Source: Mallotus nudiflorus (taxonomy: Eukaryota; Streptophyta; Magnoliopsida; Malpighiales; Euphorbiaceae). Taken from it: a DNA stretch of 64,000 bases. Location: positions 625,001 to 689,000 of the forward strand of contig CANTUR010000128.1 in assembly GCA_947683625.1 (NCBI GenBank), read 5' to 3'. The first letter of the stretch is position 1. Each line of letters opens with the position of its first letter. Below are positions 14,101 through 25,645 of this stretch, one piece after another. The translations under genes were made by a program, and so were the position numbers. The notes under the pieces were generated by a model. It was given only the letters and a program-made list of their open reading frames with translations. It was not told the DNA's origin and searched no databases.

Positions 14101-17100
14101 CAATCGGGCCGGCCTTTGAAGCACAATTGTGCTCGCCCAATTTTTCAAATCTATCTATAAATTCCAATGCAGTCTCATCCATAAGCCCTTAAATTTGGAT
14201 TGTTATAGAAGAAGTGTGCAACACCCATTATAGGGCTCTGAGTTCACCTTGATTTAATATATTAGGGGACCTCTGGTTCAATCGGGGTTGCCACGACCCT
14301 CCATTTTAAGCCCAAGTGCAAATACCCACTTTATCAAATCCATATATAAATAGCAATGTTGCCTCATCCATATGCCCCCAAATTTGGATTATAATAGAAA
14401 AAGTTTATAGCTCATAGTATAGGGCTATGAGTTATATTTGAATTGATATATTATAGGCCTCGTGGTTCAATCAGGGTTTCCATGACTATCCATTTAAAGC
14501 TCAAATGCGCACACCCACTTTGTGAAATCCATTCATAAATGCTAATGTAGTCTCATCCATAGGCCCTTAAATTTATATTGCCACAAATGAAGTGTGTAGC
14601 ACATATTATTGGCCTCTGAGTTAGCTTTGATGTGATATATTATGGGCTTCATAATTCTATCAGGGTTGGCATGATTGTCCATTTGAAGCCTAAGTGTGCA
14701 TGCCCACTTTGTGAAATCCATCCATAAATGTTAATATAGTCTCATCTATAAGCCCTTAAATTTGGATTGCTATAGATAAATTTTGTAGTGCCCATTATAA
14801 GGCTATGAGTCTGCCTCAATTTGATATATTATAGGACCCATGGTTCAATTGGAGTTGCCATAACCGTCCTTTTGAAACCCAAGTGTGCACGCCCACTTTG
14901 TCAAATCCATCCACAAATATCAATGCAATCTCATCCATAGGCCCCTAAATATGGATTACTACTAAAGAAGTGTATAATACCCATTATATGGCTATGAGTC
15001 AACCTTGATTTAATATATAATGGACACTATGTTTCAATCAAGGCTACCACGACCATCCATTTGAAGCTCAAGTGTGCATGCCCACAATGTCAAATCCATC
15101 CATAAAAGCCAATGCAGTTTTAACCATATGCCCCTAAATTTGGTTAGCTACAGATGAAGTGTTTAGTACTCATTATAGGACTCTGAGTCAACTTTGATTT
15201 GATATATTATGCACCTCGTTATTCAATCAGGGTCACCAAGATCGTCCCTTTGAATCCCAAGTGTGCATGCCCACTTTGTCAAATCCATCCAAAAATACCA
15301 ATGTAGTCTCATCCACATGCCCCTAAACTTGGATTACTACAAAAAAATTATGTAGTACTCCTTATAAGGCTCTAAGTTAGCTTTAATTGGATATATTATA
15401 GACCCCATCATTCCATCTAGGTTTCCACAATTGTCAATTTGAATTACAAGTGCGAACACCCACTTTGTCAAATCCACCCATAAATGCTAATGCAGTCTCA
15501 TCCATAGGCCCCAAAATTTGGACTGCTATAAACTTTGCCTATAGTACCTATTATAGGGCTCTGAGTTAGCTTTGATTTAATATATTATGACTGTGGTTCA
15601 GTTAAGGTTGCCACGACCGTTCATTTGAATCCTAAGTGGGCACGACCACTTTGTCAAATCCATCCATAAATGCCAATATGGTATCATCCAAAGGCCCCTA
15701 AATTTGGCACATATTATAGGGCTCTAAGTAAGCTTTGATTTGATATATGATGGCCATGTGGTTCAATTGGGGCTGCCACAAACATCCATTTGAATCCTAA
15801 GTGTGCATGCCCACTTTGTCAAATCTATCTATAAATGCCAATGCAGTCTCATCCATAGGCCCCTAAACTTGGACTACTATAGACTTTGTCAATACTGCCC
15901 ATTATAGGGCTCTAAGTTAGATACAATTTTATTTATTATGGGCCATGTGGTTCAATCTAGGTTGCCACAACCATCCATTTAAATCCCAAGTGTGCATACC
16001 CACTTTGTCAAATCCATCCATAAATACTAATGTAGTATCATCCATAGGGCCTTAAATTTGGATTGCTATAGACAAACTTTATAGTGCTCATTATAGGGCT
16101 CTATATTAGCCTTTATTGTATATATTATAGGCCCTGTGATTCAATCATGGTTGCCACAACCATCCATTTGAAGCCCAAATGTGCATGCCCACTTTGTCAA
16201 ATCCATCCATTAGTGCCAATGCAGTCTCATATATAGGCCCCTAAATTTGGACTGCTATAGAAAAATTTTATAGCACCCAATATAGGGGCTTGAGTCAACT
16301 TTAATTTGATATATTATGGGCCCCATGGTTCAATCAGTGTCGCCACGACCATCCATTTGAAGCCTAAGTGCGCATGCCCACTTTGTCAAATCCATCCATA
16401 AATGCCAAGGCATTCTCATTCATAGGCCCCTAAATGTGGATTACTACTAAAATGTGTATAACACCCATTATATGGCTCTAAGTCAGCCTCAATTTAACAT
16501 GTAATAGGCCCCATGGTTTAATCAGGATTGCCACGATTGTCCATTGGAAGCCCAAGTGCATATGCCCACTTTCTCAAATCCATCCATAAATGCCAATACA
16601 GTCTCGTCCATAAGCCCCTAAATTTGGATTGCTACAAATAAAGTGTGTGGCACCCATTATAGAGCTCTAAGTGATCATTAGTTTAATATATTATAGGCTT
16701 CATGGTTCAATTGAGGTTGCCATGAACATCCATTTGAAGCGTAAGTGTCCACACCCACTTTTTCAAATCCATCCATAAATACCTATGCAATCTCTTCCAT
16801 AGGCCCCTAAATTTGGAATGCTACAGACAAAGTTTGTAGCATCCATCATAGGTCTCTAAGTCAGCTTTGATTTGTTATATTATGGGCCTAATGGTTCAAT
16901 CGGTGTTGACATGACCCTCTATTTAAAGCCTAAGTATGTACACCTACTTTGTGAAATCCATCCATAAATGCCAATGCAGTCTCATCTAGAAGCCTCTATA
17001 TTTGGATTGCTATAAATGAAGTGTGTAGCACTTATTTTAGGGCTCTGAGTAAGCTTTGGTTTAATATATTATAGGCCCAAGGTTCAATTTTGGTTGCCAA

Positions 17101-19518
17101 GACAATCAATTTGAAGCCCAAGTGTGCACACACACTTTGTCAAATCAATCCATAAATGCCAATGCAGTCGCATCCATATGCCCTTACATTTGGACTGCTA
17201 CAGACTTTGTCTTTAGTACCCATTATAGGGCTTTGAGTCAACTTTGATTTGATATATTATGGGTCCTACCATTCAATCGAGGTTGCCATGACTGTCCATT
17301 TGAATCTAATTATGTACACTCACTTTGTTAAATCCATCCATGAACACCAATACAGTCTCGTCCATACACTGTTAAATTTGGACTATTATAGATGAAGTCT
17401 ATAGCACCCATTATAGGGCTCTAAGTTAACTTTGATATGATATATTATTGGCCTTATGGTCCAATCGGGGTTGCTATGACCGTCCATTTGAATCCTAAGT
17501 GGGCACGTCCACTTTGTCAAATCCATGCAAAAATTCCAATGCGGTCTCATCAATAGGCCCCTAAATTTGGATTGCTTCAAATAAAGTTTATAGCTCTTAT
17601 TGTAGGGCTTTGAATCAACTTCAAGTTGATATATTTTGGGCCCTGTTGTTCAATAAGGATTGCAATGACCATCCATTTGAAGTTTTAAGTGTGCACACCT
17701 ACTTTGTCAAATCCATCCATAAATGCCAATGCAGTCTCATCCATAGGCCGTTAAATTTTGAATGCTATAAATGAAGCCAGTAGCACCCATTATAAGGCTA
17801 TAAGTCAACTTTGATTTGATATACTTATGGGCCCTATGGTTCAATCGAGGTTGCTAGGACTGTCCATTTGAGTCCCAAGAGTGCAAGCCCACTTTGTCAA
17901 ATCTATGCATAAATGCCAATGCAATCTCATCTATAGGCTCCTAAATTTGGATTGCTATAGATAATGTTTTTAGGTCCTATTATAACACTCTGTATCAGCT
18001 TTAATTTGATATATTATGGGCCCCGTGGTTCAATCGGGGTTGCCATAATCGTCCATTTGAAGCACAATTATGCATGCCCACTTTTTAAAATCTATCCTTA
18101 AATTCCAATGTAGCATGATCCATAGGCCCCTAAATTTGGATTGGTACATAAAAAGTGTTTGGCACCTATTATAAGGCTTTGATTTTGCCTCAATTCAATA
18201 TATTATAGGCCTTATAGTTCAATCGTGGTTTCCATGACCTTCCATTTAAAGCCTAAGTGTGCACGCTCACTTTGTCAAATCCAACCATAAATGGTAATGC
18301 ATGCCCCTAAATTTTGAATGCTATAGAAAAAGTTTATAGCACACAATATAGTGCTATGAGTTATATTCAAATTGATATATTATAGGCCTCATTATTCAAC
18401 TGGGGTTGCCATGATAGACCATTTAAATCCCAAGTGCAAACACCTACTTTGTCAAATCCATCCATAAATGCCAATGTAGTCTCATTCATAGGCCCCTAAA
18501 TTTGGACTGCTAAAGATGAAGTATATAGCATGCATTATAGGGCACCCAGTTAGCTTTTTTTTAATATATGATGGCCCCATGGATCAATCAGGGTTTCCAT
18601 GACCATACATTTGTATCCCAAGTGCGCACGCCTACTTTGTCAAATCCATCCATAAATATTAATGTGATCTCATCCATAAGCCCCTAAACTTAGAATGCTA
18701 CAAAATGTATCAGTAGCACACATTATAGGGCTCTGAGTAAGCTACAATTTCATATATTATGGGCTATGTGGTTCAATCAGGGTTGCCAGGATCATCGATT
18801 TGAATCCCAAGTACACACACTGACTTTCTTAAATCCATCCATAAATACCAATGCAATCTCATCCATAGGCCCATAAATTTGGACTGCCACAAATAAATTT
18901 TCTAGAACGCAATATAAGTCCTTAAGTTAGCTTCAATTTGAAATATTATAGGCCTTGTTGTTCAATCGAGGTTGCCACGACCATCCATTTGAAGCCCAAG
19001 TGTGCATGCCCACTCGGTCAAATCCATCCATAAATGCCAATGCAGTAATATCCATAGGCCTTTAAATATGGATTACTACTAAAGAAGTGTATAGCACCTA
19101 TTATATGGCTCTGAATGGGCCTCGTGGTTAAATCGGGGTCGCCATGACCATCCATTTAAAGCCCAAGTGCACACACCCACTTTGTCAAATCCATGCATAA
19201 ATGCCAATATAGTCTCATCCACTGGCCCCTAAACTTGGATTGCTACAAACAAAGTGTTTAGCACCCCTTATAGAGCTATGAGTAAGCATTGATTAAATAT
19301 TTTATGGGCCTCATGGTTCAATCAGGGTTGCCACGATCATTAATTTAAATTCCAAATGCACATGCCCACTTTGTTAAATCCATTCATAAATGTCAATGCA
19401 ATCTCATCCGTAGGCCCCTAAATATGAACTACTACTAAAGAAGTGTATAGCACCTATTACATGGCTCTCAATCGGCCTTAATTTGATATATTATGGGACT
19501 CATGGTTCAATCAGGGTT

Positions 19519-20161
19519 AATTAGTATTGCAAGGAAGAATGAACCAATGAATTATATCTTTTTATAATGCATGATGAATTGCTTTCAATTGAGTGTTTAA
19601 TTGACTTGTATATGCTTGATCACCATATATGATGTGTTATTCAAATTATTCACAATCACAGTTGGGGTAATTTGGTGGAAAAATAATTGAATTCACTTAA
19701 AGGTTAGGAAAGTACTTGGACACAAGAAATCCAATTTGAGGGGCTAAAGAATTGGCAAGGAACTTCATGGTTTTTGTTTATCTCTATAATGATGCGACTT
19801 CACTTATAGACTCTAGATGGAAATACCCTTATTTGACAACGACAGTTGCACTTAAGGATTTTAGGTCATATTCTCCATTCATTGCATGTGTTCATTATTC
19901 ATTATAATTCTTTGGCTAATTCAGAATTGTAGTTCTAACAAATAATATTTAATTTGATACTTAGATAATTAGATTATTTAGTTTAGTTAGTAGTTAATTA
20001 GTATAGTTACAATAATCCAACAAATTTCACTATTAATATATCGCCTATCCATCTTAGCATCTACTTGGTTAATATAAAATTTTCAATTTCCTAGTGTTCG
20101 ACACCCTACTTGCTCTATCTAAGTCCTTAGAGACTAGGGTATACAATTCTAGCCCACTTCA
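19519..20161 (+). repeat. 5' LTR remnant (last ~640 bp of the LTR)
   Basis: From TTAG at 19521 this matches the 3' LTR from 29971 at a constant offset of 10,450-10,451 to its end at CTTCA, with about 21 substitutions and one indel by eye (about 3.3 %). It corresponds to LTR positions 881-1522. The first ~880 bp, including the TATA box seen in the 3' LTR, are absent, and satellite joins the LTR interior directly. The canonical CA terminus is kept at 20160-20161. A deletion or rearrangement after insertion is the simplest cause. Confidence 0.92.
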
Positions 20162-20166
20162 GAATT

Positions 20167-20184
20167 TGGCGCCATTGCTAGGGA
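20167..20184 (+). other. Primer-binding site, tRNA-Asp type
   Basis: Five bases after the LTR terminus is TGGCGCCATTGCTAGGGA. The complement of the 3' end of plant tRNA-Asp reads TGGCGCCGTTGCCGGGGA, so 16 of 18 positions match. The two differences, G to A and C to T, are the type left by cytosine deamination. tRNA-Asp priming is established for Athila-like elements. Confidence 0.9.
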
Positions 20185-20340
20185 TCTTGTTTAAAATTTT
20201 TTATTAACTTAGTGTAAAGAAAGGTTATTTTAGGCCTTGTTTTAATTTTTATTTATTTTTGTTTATTTATTTTTTGTTTGTTTCTATTTTAATTTCTGTT
20301 TTAAATTTTATTTTCGTTAATTTTTTAATTGTGAATCTAT
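20185..20340 (+). other. Retrotransposon leader between primer-binding site and gag
   Basis: About 156 bp of very T-rich sequence with runs of TTTATTTATTTTT and TTGTTTGTTT. No ORF or structured RNA is recognised. It fits the untranslated leader between the primer-binding site and the first gag ATG at 20341. Confidence 0.6.
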
Positions 20341-22062
20341 ATGCTTACTAGGAGTACTAGTGATAGTAACTTGCTTTTTGACCCTAAAGTTGATCTAACC
20401 ATACATGTTTTGTGTAGGGAACAAAGGCGAAGGATAGAGACTCAATTAAACTTCAATAGAATGGCTTAATTGGAGAGATGGACATTGGGTGATTTTTCCA
20501 TGCTCAATATTTCGAGTAGTTTTAGTGGAATTGTGGCTCCGACTATTTCTAATAACAATTTTGAGATCAAGCCAAGTATTATCCAAATGGTGCAAAATAA
20601 TCAGTTTGGAGGCTTATAAGGAGAGGATCCTTATGCTCACATTTTGACTTTCCTCAATGTGTGTGCAACCTTTAAGATAAATGGAGTGATGGATGATGTA
20701 ATAAGGCTGAGATTATTTCCATTTTCAGTTAGGGACAAAGCACAACTTTGGCTTGCAAGTTTGCCAAATGAGTCAATCACAACATGGGATCAATTGAAGC
20801 AAGCATTTCTACACAAATATTTTCCACCACATAAGATGGCCAAATTTTGCAATGAGATCACTACTTTTAAGCAAAGTGAATGTGAGATAATCTATTTGGC
20901 TTGGGAGAGGTTTAAGGAACTTTAACGATAGTGTCCACATCAGGGCTTGCCGGAATGGATGATTCCTCAAATTTTTTACAACGGGCTGACGAATGAAAAT
21001 AGGAATATTATGAATGCAGCAGCCAATGGAAAATGGATGGATAAAATGGCTAGAGAAGCTATTACTTTGTTAGAAGAACTTGCATCTCAAGGGTACATGG
21101 GTGATGAAACAACTATGGCAAAAGCAAAAGGAGTTTTGGAACCTGATACCATCAATATGCTTAGTGCAAAGGTAGACGCCCTCACCAACTTGGTAAGTAA
21201 ATCTTAAGTTAATTCATTATAATGTACTAATTTTGTTTATGAGACTTGTGGAGGATCTCATTCATATTCTCAATGTACTTTAAGTACAAATGAGGATGTA
21301 AATTTTGTGCAAGGTGGTTTTAATCAAAGAATGGGGATAAATTCCAACACCTATAACCCTCAGTGGAGGAACCATCCCGGATTTTCATGATAAAACCCAT
21401 CTTCCCAATTCAACCCCTAATTCAACCCAAATAGTAAACCCCAAAACCCACCTAAATTTCCTATTAAACAACAAGCTTTCAATCCTAGCCAATCTAAACC
21501 CAACCTTAAAACTCTTATGGAGCAATTTGTTAACCAAAAAATGTCCATCAATAAATAAAATGAGGAGCAATTCAAGCAGATAAACTCTAAATTAGAATAA
21601 ATTGCTACTCATAACCGCAACCTTGAAATCCAAATTGCCCAACAAGCCTCTACCTCCAACACTAAACCTTTGTGAAAGCTTCCTAGCCAATCGGAGTATG
21701 TACAAAAAGAGTTTTGTCAAGCAATTACCTTAAGGAGTGGTAAGGAGGTTGAAAAGGATCTCAATAAGAAAAAGAGAATGGTTAATGATGATGATGAAAT
21801 AGTAGGGATTGAAGCTAATAGTGGAAAAGATGATGTGGATGTTAGAAGTAAACAAGATGATGAGTGTGCAAAGAAAGGTAATAAGCAAGAAGCCATACTA
21901 TCAAAGAATGATGAATCAAATGTAGATGCTAGAACTCTTCCTTTCCCTCAAAGGTTCATAAGGCGTAATCTAGATAAGCAGTTTGGAAAATTCCTTGATT
22001 ATCTTAAGGAAATCACTATCATCATACCATTTGTGGATGCTATTAGAGATATGCCAGCTTAG
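20341..22062 (+). pseudogene. gag: Athila-type gag pseudogene
   Basis: Gag would form the virus-like particle and bind the element RNA. The reading frame opens with ATG at 20341 (MLTRSTSDSN) and can be followed in one frame as far as the protease region. The retrotransposon gag domain lies at about 20626-21110. It is recognised by FSVRDKAQLWLASLP, ITTWDQLKQAFLHKYFPP, YLAWERFKEL and FYNGL. A CCHC zinc knuckle lies at 21238-21276, but its first Cys is Tyr (TAT). AITLRSGKE follows near 21720. Premature stops lie at 20467, 20617, 20923, 20929, 21205, 21220, 21388, 21391, 21418, 21556, 21598, 21673 and 22060. Many sit where the family usually has Gln, Arg or Trp, so C-to-T decay explains them. No functional protein is possible. 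The gag family is clear; the exact gag/protease border is not. Confidence 0.9.
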
Positions 22063-22725
22063 GGTAATTTTTTGAAGGATATTATTAGCCATAAGAGTAA
22101 GCTTAAAGATTATGGCTTAGTTTCCCTTGTTGAAGAATCTAAAGCTATGTACTCCAAGTCTCCACCAAAGCTTAAGGATCCTGGTTCATTTACGATTCCT
22201 TGTACAATTGGAGGTACGCATTTCAATAAAGCCTTATGTTATATTGGTGCTAGTGTTAGCCTTATGCCTTATTCAATTTACAAAAAGCTTAACTTAGATG
22301 AACTTAAGCCTACCAACATGTCTCTTTCCTTAGTGGATAAATCTGTTACGTATCCACTTGGAATATTAGAAAATGTGCCAACAAAAGTAGGTAAGTTTGT
22401 GATACCAGCATATTTTTTTGTGTTGGAGATGGAAGAGGATCTTGAAATTCCAATTTTGTTTGGAAGACCATTTTTGCGGACAACAGGAGAAATTTTAGAT
22501 ATGAAGAATGGAAAGATCACATTGGAAGTGGATAATGAAAGTATGGAATTTGATGTGCTGAATATAATGAAGTCAACACCTATAGAAGTAGCAAGTAGAA
22601 TTAATTCTATTGATGTTATCGATGGATGCATTGAAGAAGTAATTCATGAGTATTTAAGAAATGATTCTATAGAGCCATAGAAGGTTCAAAAAGCAAATGA
22701 TCAACTTATGGAGGTAGTTCCATAT
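22063..22725 (+). pseudogene. Retropepsin-like aspartic protease region of pol (active site mutated)
   Basis: In Athila elements this protease cleaves the Gag-Pol polyprotein. It is in the same frame as gag. It begins near FLKDIISHKSKLKDYG and contains the family block PPKLKDPGSFTIPC at about 22156-22203, then the active-site region followed by GASVSLMP at 22246-22269, and ILFGRPFL near 22456. The catalytic position just before the IGAS motif is Tyr (TAT, 22240-22242) where the family has Asp (one base change, GAT to TAT). The 22072-22680 stretch is the longest uninterrupted ORF in the element, about 200 residues, followed by stops at 22678 and 22726. The fold is preserved in outline, but catalysis should be lost. 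Confidence 0.88.
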
Positions 22726-23720
22726 TAACCTTTTCAAAGGACATCAAGATTTGAACCTTTAAGGAGCAAAGATGATCCAAAAGACTCTAGACCGAGTGAA
22801 GAAGTCAAGATGGAGCTCAAGCCTTTGCCATCAAATCAAAGATATGCATTTCTTGACTCTAATCTTCAATATCCTTTTATTGTTAATTCATCTTTACCTA
22901 ATGATTATGTTGATGCTTTGTGTGATAAGTTGAATAGTCATAAAAATGCCATTGGTTTTTCTATTAATGACTTGAAAGGTATTAGTCCTAATATATGTAT
23001 GCCTAGAATTCTCTTGGAAGATAATGCCAAGCCTTCCATTGGGGGTTAAAGATGATTGAATCCCACTCTTAAATAAGTGGTAAGAAAAGAGGTGACTAAG
23101 TTGCTTGATAATGGAATCATATATTCCATTAGTGATAGTAAATGGGTTAGCCCTGTTCAAGTTGTTCTAAAGAAGGGAGGCTTAACCGTTGTTAGGAATG
23201 AATCTAATGATTTGATACCTACTCGAAATGTCACTGGATGGTGTATGCGTATTGATTATTGTAAATTAAATAAAGCAACTAGGAAGGACCATTTCCCATT
23301 GCCTTTTATTGACCAAATTCTTGAGAGATTAGCTAATTTTTCCCATTTTTGTTATTTGGATGGACTTAGTGGATTCTATCAAATTCCTATTCATCCCGAG
23401 GACCAACCTAAGACTACTTTTACATGTCCATATGGTACATTTGCTTTTATGCACCTGTAACTTTCCAATGATGCATGTTTTCAATATTTAGTGATTTGCT
23501 TGATGATTGTGATGATGTTTTTATGGATGAATTTAGTGTCTATGGTACTAACTTTTCCAATTTTTTAGACAATCTTTCAAAAGTTCTTCATAGGTGTATT
23601 GAGTGGATTGGTCTTAAATTGGGAAAAATGTTATTTTATGGTACAAAAGGGAATTTTTCTTGGTCATTCAGTTTCAAAAAGGGGCATTGAAGTTGATAAA
23701 GCAAAGATATAAGTAATTGA
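22726..23720 (+). pseudogene. Reverse transcriptase region of pol, broken
   Basis: The RT would copy the element RNA into DNA. The N-terminal linker (LKPLPSNQRYAFL, from about 22810) leads to three stops at 23047, 23053 and 23071, then VRKEVTKLLDNGIIY, SDSKWVSPVQVV, IDYCKLNKATRKDHFPLPF and FTCPYGTFAF. At about 23450-23460 roughly 25-30 bp encoding the MPFGLCN part of the RT core are missing and the frame shifts. It resumes as FSDLLDD and the catalytic box at 23520-23531 reads FMDE, with the second Asp of FMDD changed to Glu. A second frame slip lies at about 23613-23617, just before NWEKCYFMV. A stop lies at 23710. The copy cannot encode active RT. The family assignment is firm. Confidence 0.92.
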
Positions 23721-24320
23721 AAAATTGCCATCTCCAAAATGTGTTAAGGATATAAGAAGTTTCCTTGGACATGTAGGATTTTACAGGAGATTTATCAAGG
23801 ACTTTTCAAAGATCGCAAAGCCATTGTGTAAGTTACTTGCTAAGGATGCTATGTTTGAGTTTGATGATGCGTGTTTTGATGCATTTGACACTTTAAAAAT
23901 AGCACTTGTCTCTGCACCTGTCCAACAACCACCTAATTGGGAGGAGCCATTTGAAATAATGTGTGATTATAGAAAATTTATGGTGGGAGCTGTTTTAGGT
24001 CAAAGCAAGGATGGCAAGCCTTATGTGATTTACTATGCAAGTAAGCTAGTTGATGAAGCTCAGATTAATTACAACACCATAAAAAATGAGTTGCCTGCTA
24101 TTATTTATGCATTTGACAAGTTTAGATCATATCTTGTGGGGCAAAAGGTGATTGTCTATTCAGACCATGCTGCTCTTAAGTATCTTTTACGTAAGAAGGA
24201 TGCAAAACCTAGAATCCTAAAATGGATTTTGATGCTGCAAGAGTTTGACTGGGAAGTTTGAGATAAAAAAAGGAAGTGAGAACCTAATAGCGGACCATCT
24301 ATCAAGGCTAGACCAAGATG
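23721..24320 (+). pseudogene. RT connection and RNase H region of pol
   Basis: RNase H degrades the RNA strand during reverse transcription. In one open stretch to 24261 it shows the connection motif VKDIRSFLGHVGFYRRFIKDFSKIAKPL, then RNase H from about 23945 with FEIMCD, VGAVLGQ, VIYYASK, FDKFRSYLVGQ and YSDHAALKYLL. It ends with GSENLIADHLSRL, reached only after a frame change. The frame breaks in the A7 run at about 24262-24270: one extra A, next to a TGA at 24259. The catalytic Asp of CDY and of SDH are still present. This is the best-preserved enzymatic module of the element. Confidence 0.9.
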
Positions 24321-25645
24321 GATTAAATGAACTTGATGATGGTGTCCCAATCATTGAGTCATTTCATGGTGAACATCTTCTGAATATTGCATCAAAAGAA
24401 CTTTCGTGGTTCACTAATGTTGCCAATTATCTGGTGAGTGGTATTTTACCTTATGGTATGGATTATAGACAAAAGAATAAGTTCCTGCATGATATCAAAT
24501 TCTACTATTGGGAGGAGCCCTTGCTTTATAAAAGATGTGTTGATGGTTTAATTCAAAGATGCATTCCTCAAGATGAAGCTTAAGATGTTTAGAGACATTG
24601 CCATGCCTTGGATGTTGGAGGACACTTCAATGCAGAGAAAACAACATCTAAGGTACTACATTCTAGTTTTTGGTGGCCTACTTTATTTAAGGATGCTAGA
24701 GCATATATGCTTACATGTGATAGATGTCAATGGATGGGTAACATTTTGAAGAAACATGAGATGCCTTTAAAAGGGATTCTTGAAGTAGAGCTTTTTGATG
24801 TATGGGGTATAGACTTCATGGGTCCATTCCTTAGTTCTTTGGGCTACAAGTATATATTGGTTATGGTTGACTATGTCTCCAAATGGGTAGAAGAAATGCC
24901 AACCTTGACAAATGATGCTAGAGTAGTCAAGAAGATGCTTAAGAAGGTAATTTTTCCAAGGTTCGGTAACCCTAGAGCTTTGATTAGTGACGGTGGTTCA
25001 CACTTTTGCAATAATGTGATAGAAGCACTTTTGAAGTAGTATGGAGTAACACACAAGGTTGCTACTCCATATCACCCACAAACAGGTGGGAAAGTTGAGG
25101 TGAGTAATAGAGAGATTAAATGGATTCTTGAAAAAATAGTGTCTTCCTCAAGAAAAGATTGGGCATTGAAGTTAGATGATGCATTATGGGCTTATAGGAT
25201 GACTTTTAAAACCCAAATTGACCTTACTCCTTATCAGCTAGTATATGGTAAATCCTATCATTTACCGGTTGAGTTAGAACATAAGGCATATTAGGCAACA
25301 AGAGCTTTGAATTTTGATTTGCGCAAGGCTGGATGAAAGAGGCTACTTCAACTTAATAAATTGGATGAGTTAAGGATGAATGCTTATGAGAATGCTAAGT
25401 TATATAAGGATTGTACCAAATTATGGCATGATAAGCATTTATCGAAGAAGGACTTTTATGAAGGAGAACTTGTTTTACTCTATAATTCGAGGTTGAAATT
25501 ATTTCCAGGCAAGCTGAGGTCTCGATGGTCGGGTCCTTTTAAAGTTGTCAAGGTTCACCCTTATGGTGTAGTTGAAATTTCAGATGATGAAGGGAAGGTT
25601 TTCAAAGTCAACGGGCATTGTTTCAAGCCCTATTTGATCAAGTAG
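24321..25645 (+). pseudogene. Integrase region of pol
   Basis: Integrase would insert the cDNA. It is read in one frame, with stops at 24581, 24590, 25037, 25292 and 25334. The N-terminal HHCC zinc finger is visible (H at 24596-24604, GGHF, and LTCDRCQ near 24710). The catalytic core has Asp in VWGIDFMGPF, Asp in ALISDGGSHF, and Glu in GKVEVSNREIK, so the DDE triad survives. The C-terminal part has the Athila-typical YENAKLYKD, WHDKHL, NSRLKLFPGKLRSRWSGPFKV and FKVNGH.FKPY. No chromodomain follows, as expected for this lineage. The last stop, TAG at 25643, matches the normal end of pol. Non-functional because of the internal stops. Confidence 0.92.

Larger units (their letters stand above)
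1..19518 (+). repeat. Satellite array block 1 (about 189-bp monomer, roughly 103 copies)
   Basis: Head-to-tail satellite, all monomers in one orientation. The landmark GATATATTA recurs at about 31, 220, 409, 598, 787 and 975, a spacing of 188-189 bp. In order, a monomer reads approximately: GGGCTCTGAGTCAGC, then GATTTGATATATTATGGGCC, then GGTTCAATCGGGGTTGCC, then GTCCATTTGAAGCCCAAGTG, then CCCACTTTGTCAAATCC, then CATAAATGCCAATGCAGTCT, then CATCCATAGGCCCC, then AAATTTGGATTGCTACA. Copies typically differ by 10-25 % by eye. Partial monomers occur near 1110-1130, 5655-5665, 6195-6270 and 8035-8045. The block starts inside the array at the window edge and stops mid-monomer after CAATCAGGGTT at the retrotransposon junction. 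No gene is seen in it. Short ORFs here are chance: 189 is divisible by 3, so a frame can run through several monomers. I do not recognise the satellite family. Confidence 0.97.

Noticed and set aside
22278..22631. Minus-strand ORF of 117 codons, also 22894-23160 and 27286-27603
   Set aside because: Antisense shadows of the well-supported protease, RT-linker and downstream-ORF coding on the plus strand.
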